A DNA stretch of 64,000 nucleotides from assembly GCF_037572775.1 (NCBI RefSeq), contig NZ_JBBHKA010000001.1, forward strand, positions 682,001 through 746,000. Reading direction: 5' to 3'. The stretch comes from Ramlibacter sp. PS4R-6. Its GTDB lineage: Bacteria; Pseudomonadota; Gammaproteobacteria; Burkholderiales; Burkholderiaceae_C. Below the pieces are notes generated by a model. That model worked only from the letters and a program-made list of their open reading frames with translations. It ran no database searches and was not told where the DNA came from. Positions 50,466 to 59,268 of this stretch are shown in pieces. Position 1 is the stretch's first letter. Every line of letters begins with the position of its first letter. A program made the translations under genes and the position numbers.

Positions 50466-51251
50466 ATGTTACGAATATCGGTGATCACGGCGGTCTTTAA
50501 TTCGGCGCAAACGCTGGAAGACTCGCTTTGCTCGGTCGCCGGCCAGACTTGGCCGGAGGTCGAGCACATCGTGATCGACGGTGGCTCCACCGACGGCAGC
50601 CTCGAAATCATTTCCCGCCACCAAGGCGCCATTGCCCACACGCGATCCGAGCGCGATGACGGCGTCTACGACGCCTTGAACAAGGGCATCGGCAGCGCCA
50701 CCGGCGACGTGATCGGGTTCATGCACGCGGACGACACCTACGCGTCGCCCACGGCGCTGGAGCGCGTGGCCAAGGCTTTCGAAGACCCGTCCGTGGGCGC
50801 CGTCTATGGCGACTTGGTGTACGTCGACAAGGACGACCTGTCGCGGGTGGTGCGCTACTGGCGGGCTGGCCCTTTCCGGCGGCGCCGCCTGGCCCACGGC
50901 TGGATGCCCCCGCACCCGACGTTCTATGTCCGGCGGGAACATTACCAGCGCCTGGGCGGATTCGACACGCGCTATCGCATCGCCGCGGACTACGAAAACG
51001 TGCTCCGCATCCTCTGGAGCGGCGGGGTCAAGCCCGCGTACATCCCGGAGGTGCTGGTCCGTATGCGGACGGGCGGCATCAGTAACCGTTCCTTGCCGAA
51101 CATCGTGCGTAAATCGTTAGAGGATTTCTCTGCCATGCGCCAAAATGGCATCGGCGCGCTGCAGGGCGTCCTCCTGAAGAACGTCACCAAGCTCCCGCAG
51201 CTCGTTCGCCGCGGCGCCCAGATGTCCGCCGCCACGCGCAGCGCCGCTTGA
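50466..51251 (+). CDS. family 2 glycosyltransferase (WcaE-like)
   Basis: A 261-residue GT-A enzyme: RISVITAVFNSAQTLEDSLCSVAGQTW, HIVIDGGSTDGSLEII, SERDDGVYDALNKGIGSATGDVIGFMHADD with the DxD metal site, and HPTFYVRREHYQRLGGFD. It is closest in pattern to colanic-acid-type WcaE/WcaA enzymes. It precedes wza by 22 bp and likely adds a sugar to the same polysaccharide. Confidence 0.9.
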   Translation: MLRISVITAVFNSAQTLEDSLCSVAGQTWPEVEHIVIDGGSTDGSLEIISRHQGAIAHTRSERDDGVYDALNKGIGSATGDVIGFMHADDTYASPTALERVAKAFEDPSVGAVYGDLVYVDKDDLSRVVRYWRAGPFRRRRLAHGWMPPHPTFYVRREHYQRLGGFDTRYRIAADYENVLRILWSGGVKPAYIPEVLVRMRTGGISNRSLPNIVRKSLEDFSAMRQNGIGALQGVLLKNVTKLPQLVRRGAQMSAATRSAA

Positions 51252-51273
51252 GCATCACCGATTGAGGCATGTC

Positions 51274-52017
51274 GTGAAAAGCGTTCGATTCCTTGCCGTC
51301 GTCGCCCTCGTGGCAAGCTGCGGCATGAGCATGGCGCAGTCCACGGGCGCCACGCGGTCGATGCCGATGGGTGCCGCCCCCGCGCAGCAGGCGCCGGACG
51401 TGCGCGGCGCGCCCGCGGCCTCGCCCCCCCACCACCTGGTGGGCATCGGCCGCGACTACCGCGTCGGCCCCAACGACCTCCTGGACGTCGAGGTCATGGA
51501 CCTCGACAACCTCAAGCGCACCGTCCGCGTGAACGCCGCGGGCGCCATCTCGCTTCCGCTGATCGGCCCGGTGAACGTCGCCGGCCTCACCTCGCAGGAG
51601 CTCGAGGCGCGCATCGCCGACCGCTATCGCGAGAAATACCTGCAGAACCCGCAGGTGTCGGTCTTCATCAAGGAATTCACCACAGAGCGCATCACGGTCG
51701 AAGGCGCCGTGGTCCGGCCCGGCATCTTCCCGCTGACGGGCCAGATCACGCTGCTGCGTGCGCTGGCGCTCGCCGGCGGCTTCGGCCCCATCGCCAATTC
51801 GTCCGAGGTGATGCTGTTCCGCACGAACGAGAAGCGCGAAAGGGAAGTGGCCGTGTACGACGTCGACAAGATCCGCGCCGGCCGAAGCGACGACCCCGTC
51901 ATCAAGGGCGACGACCTGATCGTGGTGCAACGCGACGGCGCCCGCGCCGTGCTCAGGGACTCGATCTTCCGCGACGTGCTGGACTCCATCAATCCGTTCT
52001 CCGTCTTCTCACGCTGA
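51274..52017 (+). CDS. wza: polysaccharide export outer-membrane protein (Wza/OMA family)
   Basis: A 247-residue secreted protein. The signal peptide (MKSVRFLAVVALVASCGMSMAQ) contains VASC, a possible lipobox. A poly_export domain follows (YRVGPNDLLDVEVMDLDNLKRTVRV, LPLIGPVNVAGLTSQELEARIA) and then an SLBB domain (ERITVEGAVVRPGIFPLTGQITLLRALALAGGF). It is shorter than E. coli Wza and lacks extra SLBB repeats, as is common in Burkholderiales EPS loci. The GTG at 51274 has GAGG upstream. It stops within the wzc start (TGATG). Confidence 0.93.
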   Translation: MKSVRFLAVVALVASCGMSMAQSTGATRSMPMGAAPAQQAPDVRGAPAASPPHHLVGIGRDYRVGPNDLLDVEVMDLDNLKRTVRVNAAGAISLPLIGPVNVAGLTSQELEARIADRYREKYLQNPQVSVFIKEFTTERITVEGAVVRPGIFPLTGQITLLRALALAGGFGPIANSSEVMLFRTNEKREREVAVYDVDKIRAGRSDDPVIKGDDLIVVQRDGARAVLRDSIFRDVLDSINPFSVFSR

Positions 52018-54332
52018 TGTCCGACCCCCACCTGCCATCCACTCTGGAGCGCGCCTCGCGCGCCGCACACGCGGTCGCGCTGCACCAGCCCTACGAGCTG
52101 CAGGTCGGCCACGAGGGCCGCGCCGAAGCGCATGCCGAATCGCTCACGCTCTCCGACCTGCTGCGCATCGTCTACAAGCACAAGTGGACGCTTCTCCTCG
52201 TGTTGCTCGTGGCCGGCGGCGCATCGGTCGTCAAGACACTGCTCAGCACGCCGATCTATCGCTCCACCGTGACGATGCAGATCGAGCGCTCGGCGCCGCG
52301 CGTGGTGAACTTCAACACCGATGCCAACGAAGACCAGGGCTGGTACGACGAGACCATCGCCCTCAAGACGCAATACGAGTTGCTGCGCAGCCGCTCGCTC
52401 GCCGAGCGCGTGATCGAGGAGCTGCGCCTGTTCCAGCCCACGGCCCCCACGGGACGCGAGGCCGCGCCGCCCGCCAGCGAAAGCTCTTCCGCGGCGGCCA
52501 GCGAGCCGCGCTATATCGACCGCATCCTGGGCGGATACCGCCAGCTCACCACCCCCGCCATCCGCGACACGGCGGTGCTCGGGCACGAGGCGGCCGTCAA
52601 CGGCTTCCTGCAGTCGCTGACGGTGGAACCGGTACGCAATTCACGCCTCATTCGCGTCCACATCGACAACCACAACCCCGAGCTGGCAGCGCGCATCGCC
52701 AACACCACCGTGCAGTCGTTCATCGCGATGGGACTGGAGCGCCGCATGGAGGCGTCGTCGTACGCCCAGTCCTTCCTCGAGGACCAGATCCGCCAGATCA
52801 AGGCAAAGCTCGAAGACTCGGAACGCAAGCTCAACAGCTTCGCTCAGAACAAGCAAATCCTGTCCCTCGACGAAAAGACGAACGTCATCAACCAGACGTA
52901 CCTCGATTTCTCCACCGCGCTCGGCCGGGCTGAACAGGACCGCATCAAGCACGAGGCGGCGCTGGCCGAAATCCGGCGCAGTCCGGACAGCGCCCAGCAG
53001 GTGATGGAGAGCAAGACCATCCAGGCCTACAAGGAAGCCAAGGCGAAGCTGGAGATCGAATACCAGCAGAACCTGGGCATCTACAAGCCCGACTTCCCGA
53101 AGATGGTGCAACTGAAGGGCCAGATCGAAAAAGCCGATGCGCAGATCAAGGCGGAAATCGCCGCTATCGGCCAAGCCGTGCAGTCGCAGTTCGAAACTGC
53201 GCAAAAGCAGGAGGCGCTGCTGCGCCAGAAGCTCGGCGCCACCCACCGCCAGGTCCTCGTCACGCAAGACAACAGCATCGACCTGAACCTGCTCAAGCGC
53301 GAAGTCGACACCAACCGCCAGCTGTATGACGGCCTGCTGCAGCGCCTCAAGCAAGTGGGCGTCTCGGGCGGCCTCACCACGAACAACGTCTCCATCGTGG
53401 ACAAGGCCGAGGCCCCCCTGCTCCCGTTCAAACCCGACCTCGGCCGCAACCTGATGTTTGGTCTGGGCATCGGCCTCGTCCTTGGCCTTTGCATGGTGTT
53501 CCTGCTCGAATACCTCGACGACTCCTTCAAGTTCCCGGACGAAATCGAGCGCACGCTGGGCGTGCCGTTGATGGGCATCGTTCCGCTGGTGAATCGCCGG
53601 CGCGAGGAGGGGCCTTCGGTTGCCATCGAAGTGCACACGCAGCCGCGTTCGCCAATCGCAGAAGCCTACCGCTCCCTGCGGACGGCCCTGCAGTTCTCCA
53701 CCTCGGAGGGCGCGCCGCGGCGCCTGGTCGTGACCAGCACCACGCGCGACGAAGGCAAGAGCACCACGGCGCTGTCCCTGGCGATCAACTTCGCGCAAAT
53801 GGGCGCCCGCGTGCTGCTGATCGACGCCGACATGCGCAACCCGTCGGTGCACAAGCAGCTGGGTACGCACAACGACGCGGGCCTGTCCAACCTGCTCTCC
53901 GGCGACTACGGGGCTGAGGCGCTGATCCTCCCGACGCAGGTGCCCAACCTGAGCGTGATGACGGCCGGCCCCCTGCCGCCGAACCCCGTGGACCTGCTCA
54001 TGGGACCCAAGCTCGCGGGCCTGCTCGATCATTCCACGGCGAACGGCTTCCAGTACGTGATCGTGGATGCGCCTCCGCTGCTGGGCATCGCGGACTCCAT
54101 CGTGCTGGGTAGCCAGATCCAGAACATCCTGTTCGTCGTGCAGGCCAGCCGCACCCGCAAGGGACACATCAAGGACGCACTGCGCCGGCTGCGCCTGGCC
54201 GGCCTGGTGCCGCGCGGCATCGTGCTGACGCAGGTTCACCGCCACGCCACGCACGCGGACTACGAGTCGTACTACGGCTACGGCGCCGTCGAGAAGAAGG
54301 CGGGCATCGCGGGCGGCCAACCCGCCGCCTGA
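52017..54332 (+). CDS. wzc: Wzc-type polysaccharide co-polymerase and tyrosine autokinase
   Basis: A 771-residue BY-kinase that controls chain length and export together with Wza. N-terminal Wzz domain with TM1 near residues 55-80 (HKWTLLLVLLVAGGASVV), a long coiled coil (about 240-400), TM2 near 475-500 (LMFGLGIGLVLGLCMVFLLEYLDD), then the cytoplasmic kinase with Walker A TSTTRDEGKSTTALS (about 570), Walker A' VLLIDADMRNPS and Walker B YVIVDAPPLLG. The C-terminus has the autophosphorylation cluster YESYYGYG. It is coupled to wza by a one-base overlap. Confidence 0.95.
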   Translation: MSDPHLPSTLERASRAAHAVALHQPYELQVGHEGRAEAHAESLTLSDLLRIVYKHKWTLLLVLLVAGGASVVKTLLSTPIYRSTVTMQIERSAPRVVNFNTDANEDQGWYDETIALKTQYELLRSRSLAERVIEELRLFQPTAPTGREAAPPASESSSAAASEPRYIDRILGGYRQLTTPAIRDTAVLGHEAAVNGFLQSLTVEPVRNSRLIRVHIDNHNPELAARIANTTVQSFIAMGLERRMEASSYAQSFLEDQIRQIKAKLEDSERKLNSFAQNKQILSLDEKTNVINQTYLDFSTALGRAEQDRIKHEAALAEIRRSPDSAQQVMESKTIQAYKEAKAKLEIEYQQNLGIYKPDFPKMVQLKGQIEKADAQIKAEIAAIGQAVQSQFETAQKQEALLRQKLGATHRQVLVTQDNSIDLNLLKREVDTNRQLYDGLLQRLKQVGVSGGLTTNNVSIVDKAEAPLLPFKPDLGRNLMFGLGIGLVLGLCMVFLLEYLDDSFKFPDEIERTLGVPLMGIVPLVNRRREEGPSVAIEVHTQPRSPIAEAYRSLRTALQFSTSEGAPRRLVVTSTTRDEGKSTTALSLAINFAQMGARVLLIDADMRNPSVHKQLGTHNDAGLSNLLSGDYGAEALILPTQVPNLSVMTAGPLPPNPVDLLMGPKLAGLLDHSTANGFQYVIVDAPPLLGIADSIVLGSQIQNILFVVQASRTRKGHIKDALRRLRLAGLVPRGIVLTQVHRHATHADYESYYGYGAVEKKAGIAGGQPAA

Positions 54333-54340
54333 CCCCGCCG

Positions 54341-55660
54341 GTGGCCGCGATGGCGTCCCCGCGCGAAGAGTCCTCGCTCCACGCCGCGCTGCTGGAGTTC
54401 CACCGGCATCCGGGACGCCACTCGCCTGCCTTGCGCGAGCCGCCGGCCCTCTTCGCCGCGATCCCGGCAGTCCTGCAGGTCGCCGCGGGGCGCGCGGGCG
54501 GCGAACACAACGTGCAACTTCGCGAGGCCGCTTGTGCCTTCGTGCGGGCTGCACTCGTGTTTCCCGGGGCCAGCCACTACGCCATCCTCGGGCTGCAGTC
54601 CGGCTGCACCACCGACCAGGTGAAGGAGCACTACCGGCTGCTGATGCGCCTGATGCACCCCGACTTCGCCGCGGCGGGAAGCTGGCCGGCGGACGCGGCG
54701 GCTCGACTGAATTTGGCCTACGAGGTCCTCACGATGCCGGCCCACCGCATAAGGTACGACCGCGAGCTCGCGGCGAAGCCTGTGCCTGTTAGGGTGCCCG
54801 CACCAGAACGTGCACTGCCGCGTGCGCCGATCTCCCGGCGGCGAATGCCCATGGAGGCGCGAAAGCTGTTGATGCTCCTGGCGGGGGGATTCGGCGCGGT
54901 CGGGTCGTTGGGCGTCGCCGCGCTGTGGCTGTCCGGCAGCGAGCGCGACGGGCTTATCCAGCGACCCATCGTGTCGCTGTTGTCCGCGCCGCGCGCTCGC
55001 GATGCCGCGCCGCAGCCGGCACCCACCCCGCAACCTGCAACCACCTTGCGGGAACGTCCGGCCGTGGCTGCCACTGTCGTCGCTGCAACGCTCGAAGGCA
55101 GTGAACCGGCGCGCGGCTTGACTCAGCCCTCTTCAGCCCCGGTGATCGAACCTGCCGTGGTGGCGACTCTGGTTGCGGCCCCCGCGCCGGCCACTCCGCC
55201 TCCGCCGTCCCCGGCTGCACCCGCACCGGCGCCCGTTGCGGTGCTTGCTCCCGCCGCGCCCGTGCCAGTTGCACCCGCGCCGGCCGCGAAGACCCCCGGA
55301 ATCACGCTCGCGGAAGCGCAGCCGCTGCTCGCCGCCGTGTTACAGCAGCTGGAAACCGGACGCGGCGATAGGCTGGTCGCATTGGCCGAGCGCGAAGCTC
55401 GGGTCGCTCCTGGCGCGCAAGCGCTCTCGCGCCAGGTGGACGGCCTCAGCCAAGGGCGCACTCTACGGGTTTCGCAGGCGCATTTCCGCGTCGAACCGGC
55501 GGAAGATCGACTCGTCGTCATCGGGAACCTGCAGGTGACGTCCACCGACGAGGCGGAGGGCAGCCGGCCCAAACCGCTCGTGCTGCGCGTGGAGTTCGCG
55601 GCCCGCCGCGGTGGCGCGGCCATCGCCGGCCTGAGCAGCATGACGCGGCCCGAGCAATGA
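54341..55660 (+). CDS. membrane-anchored J-domain protein of the polysaccharide locus
   Basis: A 439-residue protein of unusual build. Residues 79-143 form a DnaJ-type J-domain (HYAILGLQSGCTTDQVKEHY, then the HPD motif at 106-108 in RLMHPDFAAAG). A basic stretch and one TM helix (about 176-197) follow, then a long Ala/Pro-rich linker (about 210-310) and a C-terminal domain of about 115 residues that would be periplasmic. A J-domain in the cytoplasm implies recruitment of DnaK to the inner-membrane export complex. The start is GTG 54341 (ATG 54350 is possible), 8 bp after wzc. The C-terminal domain is not recognised. Overlaps the next gene by ATGA. Confidence 0.82.
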   Translation: MAAMASPREESSLHAALLEFHRHPGRHSPALREPPALFAAIPAVLQVAAGRAGGEHNVQLREAACAFVRAALVFPGASHYAILGLQSGCTTDQVKEHYRLLMRLMHPDFAAAGSWPADAAARLNLAYEVLTMPAHRIRYDRELAAKPVPVRVPAPERALPRAPISRRRMPMEARKLLMLLAGGFGAVGSLGVAALWLSGSERDGLIQRPIVSLLSAPRARDAAPQPAPTPQPATTLRERPAVAATVVAATLEGSEPARGLTQPSSAPVIEPAVVATLVAAPAPATPPPPSPAAPAPAPVAVLAPAAPVPVAPAPAAKTPGITLAEAQPLLAAVLQQLETGRGDRLVALAEREARVAPGAQALSRQVDGLSQGRTLRVSQAHFRVEPAEDRLVVIGNLQVTSTDEAEGSRPKPLVLRVEFAARRGGAAIAGLSSMTRPEQ

Positions 55661-56820
55661 TGCGGGCTCTTGCGGTCGGCGCCGCGTTTGCCGCACTCGT
55701 GATCGCGGGCGCTGGCCTGCGCACGCACCTTGCGCTTTCCTGCGCCCGGGGAGAAGTCGCCTTCGGTCCGTGCCCGGCCGCGGCGGTGTCCGGCAGCGCC
55801 GAGGAACTCGCCGAAATTCGGTCGAGGATCGCCGCCGGCCCGGGCGACAGTTGGGCGTATGCGGCGTTGGCGCGCCCCGGTGTCCAGGGTGGCGAGGCCT
55901 TGCTGCCGGCAGCCACGCGGCTCGCACCGAATGCGCCGAACGTCGTCATGGCCCGCGCCAACGCAGCGCTCGCGCGCGCGGACTGGGCCGGCGCCGTGCC
56001 GCCGCTGGTCCAACTGGCGACCCACTACAGCGCACAGACGGGCGACCCCGCGGCGCTGCTCGCGCGCATCGCCGCCTCCGGCCACGCCAGCCTGCTGCGG
56101 CCATTCGTCGGCCGTCACAGCGAGTGGTTTCCCGTGCTCGTGGACGAGGCCGTGCGTCTGCAATTGCCCCTGGAAGGCCTGGTGCCGCTCGTCGCCCATG
56201 CGAATGCCACCGGGGCCATGCCGACGCAGCGGTTACGCGCTTTCGTGCGCACCCTCAAGCGCCGCGGGCGCTGGGGTGACGCTTTCGGGCTGTGGCTCGC
56301 GCAACACGATGGCCGAGTGCCGGTGCTCTACAACGCGAACTTCGATCTGGCGTTCGAGCCCGACGGTTTCGATTGGGAAGGCCCCGCGGATGCGCCCCCC
56401 AAGACGGGCGCAGTCGCCCGGACGCGCCCCTTCCCGGGGCGGCGGCAGGTGCTCGAAGTCGACTTCACGGGGCAGGCCTACGTAACGCCGGTGGTGCGCC
56501 AGTACCTCATGCTCGCGCCTGGGAGGTACCGTTTGACGGGCCAGTTCATGGCGACGCGGCTGCGTTCCGAAGCCGGCTTGGCGTGGACGGTTCGCTGCGT
56601 CACGGGCACTCAGGTCGCCGACGCGCCGGCGTTCCGCTCCACCGCGTTCACGGAAACCGGCGGCTCATGGGTTACCTTCGAGTTCTCGTTCGACATCCCG
56701 CCGTCCTGCGGCCCCGTCGCGAGCCTGCAACTGGATCCCGTCGCCCCCTTCGAGGCGACGGCGGGGATACGGGGGACCGCGTATTTCGACGCCTTCTCGC
56801 TGAAAAAATCGCCTTCCTGA
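55657..56820 (+). CDS. anchored periplasmic protein with helical repeat and beta-rich C-terminal domain, unknown function
   Basis: A 387-residue protein I do not recognise. An N-terminal signal anchor (MMRALAVGAAFAALVIAGAGL) is followed by about 190 residues of alpha-helical, TPR-like sequence (AYAALARPGVQGGEALLPAATRL, NVVMARANAALARADWAGAV). After residue 215 comes a beta-rich region with a carbohydrate-binding-like look (NANFDLAFEPDGFDWEGP, GRYRLTGQFMATRLRSEAGLAW, GTAYFDAFSL), similar to jelly-roll CBM modules. Coupled to the J-domain gene, so it is probably part of the export or anchoring machinery. Function not assigned. Confidence 0.75.
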   Translation: MMRALAVGAAFAALVIAGAGLRTHLALSCARGEVAFGPCPAAAVSGSAEELAEIRSRIAAGPGDSWAYAALARPGVQGGEALLPAATRLAPNAPNVVMARANAALARADWAGAVPPLVQLATHYSAQTGDPAALLARIAASGHASLLRPFVGRHSEWFPVLVDEAVRLQLPLEGLVPLVAHANATGAMPTQRLRAFVRTLKRRGRWGDAFGLWLAQHDGRVPVLYNANFDLAFEPDGFDWEGPADAPPKTGAVARTRPFPGRRQVLEVDFTGQAYVTPVVRQYLMLAPGRYRLTGQFMATRLRSEAGLAWTVRCVTGTQVADAPAFRSTAFTETGGSWVTFEFSFDIPPSCGPVASLQLDPVAPFEATAGIRGTAYFDAFSLKKSPS

Positions 56821-56891
56821 CACCCAGCGATACACACATTGTTACCTTTTTCGTTTATAGTGAACGACGATCTTCCTGCCGGAGTGAAGTC

Positions 56892-57323
56892 ATGATGCAC
56901 CGCCTCCTCGTCCTTGGCCTCGCCTTCGCCGCCACGGGTTCGCTCGCACAAAGCCCTGCAGCGCTCGGGAAGGTCGCGGAGGTCGAAGGCGTCGTCACCG
57001 TCAGTGATGGCGCCACCCTCACCACGGCAAAGCCGGGCACGGTCATCCAATCGGGAGACCGTTTCCTGACGGCCTCATCGGGTGCCGCTCGCCTTACGTT
57101 CGAAAACGGGTGCGTGGTTTCGCTGAAGCCGAATGAGACGCTGACCGTGAGTTCGAACATGACCTGCCAGGAGCTGCTTGCGGCCGTGCAACCCGTCGCA
57201 GCGGTCGCAGGGGTGACGAGCAACACCTTGCTTCTCGTGGGTGCCGCAGGCACTGCCGCTGCCGTCGCCGGGCGCCAGGGCAATTCGTCGGGGATTGCTG
57301 CAGCGCCGATCAGCAGCCAATGA
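56892..57323 (+). CDS. small secreted FecR-like domain protein
   Basis: A 143-residue protein with a signal peptide (MMHRLLVLGLAFAATGSLAQ) and a FecR-type fold (GKVAEVEGVVTVSDGATLTTAKPG, GDRFLTASSGAARLTFENGC, VSLKPNETLTV), then a short hydrophobic helix (NTLLLVGAAGTAAAVAG) near the C-terminus. The GGAG about 8 nt before the ATG supports the start. An AT-rich block upstream (56838-56862, including TATAGT) may be its own promoter. Proteins of this shape occur in EPS/PEP-CTERM-like loci; no sigma factor partner is present. Confidence 0.75.
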   Translation: MMHRLLVLGLAFAATGSLAQSPAALGKVAEVEGVVTVSDGATLTTAKPGTVIQSGDRFLTASSGAARLTFENGCVVSLKPNETLTVSSNMTCQELLAAVQPVAAVAGVTSNTLLLVGAAGTAAAVAGRQGNSSGIAAAPISSQ

Positions 57324-58693
57324 AATCGAGCCGGCCGCGGCCGGAATCGACGGGGCCCCTGGGCCCCGTTCCTCTTTGTGCGGCGGCACTGATCATGCTC
57401 GCCGCGCCATTGATGCGAGGAGGGAACCGGCACGCCGCATTGATCGTGCTCGAAGCCCTGGGCCTGGTGGCGCTGGTATCGTTGTTCGCGCAGCCCACGG
57501 CGAGGGCGCGGCTTTCCTGGCCGGGCCGGATGGCTTCCGCCGCTCAATGGCTTCTCGTGGTCAGTCCGGCCGTCTTGGCGATCGTCTACCTCGTGCCCAT
57601 CCCGTTAGCCGCGTGGTCGGCATTGCCCGGGCGCGAATTCTACGTGCGCGCGATGGGCGAGGCCGGTGTGACTGCCCCCCCTTGGCTCGCAATCTCGCTG
57701 GTCCCGCAAGTAACGGCCGCGTCGCTGCTGGCCGGCATTCCGATGGTCGCGGCCTTCCTGGTGGGGCGGGCGTGCAAGCTCGAGCAATTGAAGGTATTGG
57801 CGCGGATTGTCGTGTGCGTCGCCTGGTTCCAGGTGGTGCTCGGCCTGCTACAGGTCGCCAGCGGCCAGGACTCGCCGCTCTACTTCGGCGCCGGAAGCCA
57901 GCGTCCCGTCGGCACGTTCGCCAACAGCAACCACTATGCCAACTACCTGGCAGCCGCGCTGATCCTCTACATCTGGCAGGCCTTCGAACCGCGCTCGATC
58001 ACCCGGCATGAAAACGCGATCGCATGGTTCGCAGGTGGGATGCTACTCGTGCTCGGGATCGTGATTTCGCGCTCTCGGGGCGCCGCCGCCACGGGGCTGA
58101 GCGCAGCAGTCGTCGCATTTGCATGGGCGGCTGCCGCCCGCAGCGAAGACCCCGGCCGCAAGCGCAGGATGATGCTCCTGCTGCCCGCAGCGGCAGCGAC
58201 GATCACCGCCCTGGTGGGGCTCGACTTTTTGCTATCCCGCCTAAGCTCCGCGGACCTTGCAGGCTCCGCATCCTTTCGCGCATCGCTGACGCGCACAACG
58301 CTGGCTGGCGCGGCCGAACTGTGGCCGCTGGGGGCCGGGTGGGGCGCATACCCGTCCGCCTATCCGCGCTTCCAGTCTGCCGACATCCCCGGGTTCGCCA
58401 ACCATGCGCACCAAGACTATGCGGAAATGCTGTTTGACGGCGGCGTGTTCGCGCTCATTCTCGTGGCCGCTTTCGTTTTCTTGGCGGCGCCGCGCGCCGC
58501 CTCGCTGGTGCGGACCTCTGCCGGCGAGCAACGCGAGACGCGCGCCTCCGCACTGTGCGGCCTAGGCCTGCTCGGCTTCCTGCTGCACTCGCTGGTCGAG
58601 TTCAACATGCACATTCCGGCCAACGCAATCCTCGCGTCGCTGCTGGCGGGCGTGTACCTGCGCCCCCTGGATGAAGAGGTGAGCCGCCCATGA
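57320..58693 (+). CDS. O-antigen ligase-like polytopic protein (WaaL/Wzy_C family)
   Basis: A 457-residue membrane protein with about 12 TM helices and the Wzy_C-type core: QRPVGTFANSNHYANYL, ISRSRGAAATGLSA, then the long periplasmic loop and HAHQDYAEMLFDGGVFALIL with the conserved His. The C-terminus is LVEFNMHIPANAILASLLAG. WaaL-family proteins attach glycans to lipid A or proteins, or polymerise repeat units. It overlaps the FecR-like gene by 4 bp and the next gene by 4 bp. The locus already has a Wzy-like protein at 38348. Confidence 0.87.
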   Translation: MKSSRPRPESTGPLGPVPLCAAALIMLAAPLMRGGNRHAALIVLEALGLVALVSLFAQPTARARLSWPGRMASAAQWLLVVSPAVLAIVYLVPIPLAAWSALPGREFYVRAMGEAGVTAPPWLAISLVPQVTAASLLAGIPMVAAFLVGRACKLEQLKVLARIVVCVAWFQVVLGLLQVASGQDSPLYFGAGSQRPVGTFANSNHYANYLAAALILYIWQAFEPRSITRHENAIAWFAGGMLLVLGIVISRSRGAAATGLSAAVVAFAWAAAARSEDPGRKRRMMLLLPAAAATITALVGLDFLLSRLSSADLAGSASFRASLTRTTLAGAAELWPLGAGWGAYPSAYPRFQSADIPGFANHAHQDYAEMLFDGGVFALILVAAFVFLAAPRAASLVRTSAGEQRETRASALCGLGLLGFLLHSLVEFNMHIPANAILASLLAGVYLRPLDEEVSRP

Positions 58694-59268
58694 AACTGCT
58701 CGTCTTCGCCGGCAGCACGCGCACCGGCTCCTACAACCGCAAGCTCGCGCACGTCGTCGCGCGCATGGCGGCGGCAGCGGGCGCCGAAGTCACGCACATC
58801 GAGCTCGCCGACTTCGACATCCCCATGTACAACGCCGACCTCGAGGCGCGCGGCACGCCGGCCGACGTGATGCGGCTGAAGCAACTCATGTACGAGCACC
58901 CGGCGTGGATCATCTGCACGCCCGAGTACAACGCCAGCTACCCGGCGCTGGTGAAGAACACGCTCGACTGGGTGTCCAGCCCCGTCAAGGGCGACCCGGT
59001 GTGGGGCGACGACTTCCGCTCCTCGCGCGGCAAGGTGGTGGGCGTGCTCAGCGCCTCGCCCGGCGCGCTGGGCGGGCTGCGCTCGCAAAGCCACCTCATC
59101 CCGCTGCTGATGAACCTCAAGTGCTGGGTCTGCCCCACGGTATTCGCGCTGTCCCGCGCGGGTGACGCGTTCGATGCGCAAGGCGAGCTCGTCGCCGACG
59201 CCTCGAAGAAGCGCGTGCAGGCCGTGATCGACGAGGTGCTGGACGCGGCGCGGCGCCTCGCGCCCTAG
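58690..59268 (+). CDS. NADPH-dependent FMN reductase (flavodoxin-like)
   Basis: A 192-residue NAD(P)H:flavin/quinone reductase of the ArsH/ChrR-like type. FMN-binding motifs are FAGSTRTGSYNRKLAH and TPEYNASYPALVKNTLDWVSSP, with SPGALGGLRSQ. It overlaps the ligase gene stop by 4 bp but does not obviously belong to glycan synthesis; it may detoxify quinones or metals. Tail-to-tail 4-bp overlap with the Crp/Fnr gene. Confidence 0.9.
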   Translation: MKLLVFAGSTRTGSYNRKLAHVVARMAAAAGAEVTHIELADFDIPMYNADLEARGTPADVMRLKQLMYEHPAWIICTPEYNASYPALVKNTLDWVSSPVKGDPVWGDDFRSSRGKVVGVLSASPGALGGLRSQSHLIPLLMNLKCWVCPTVFALSRAGDAFDAQGELVADASKKRVQAVIDEVLDAARRLAP

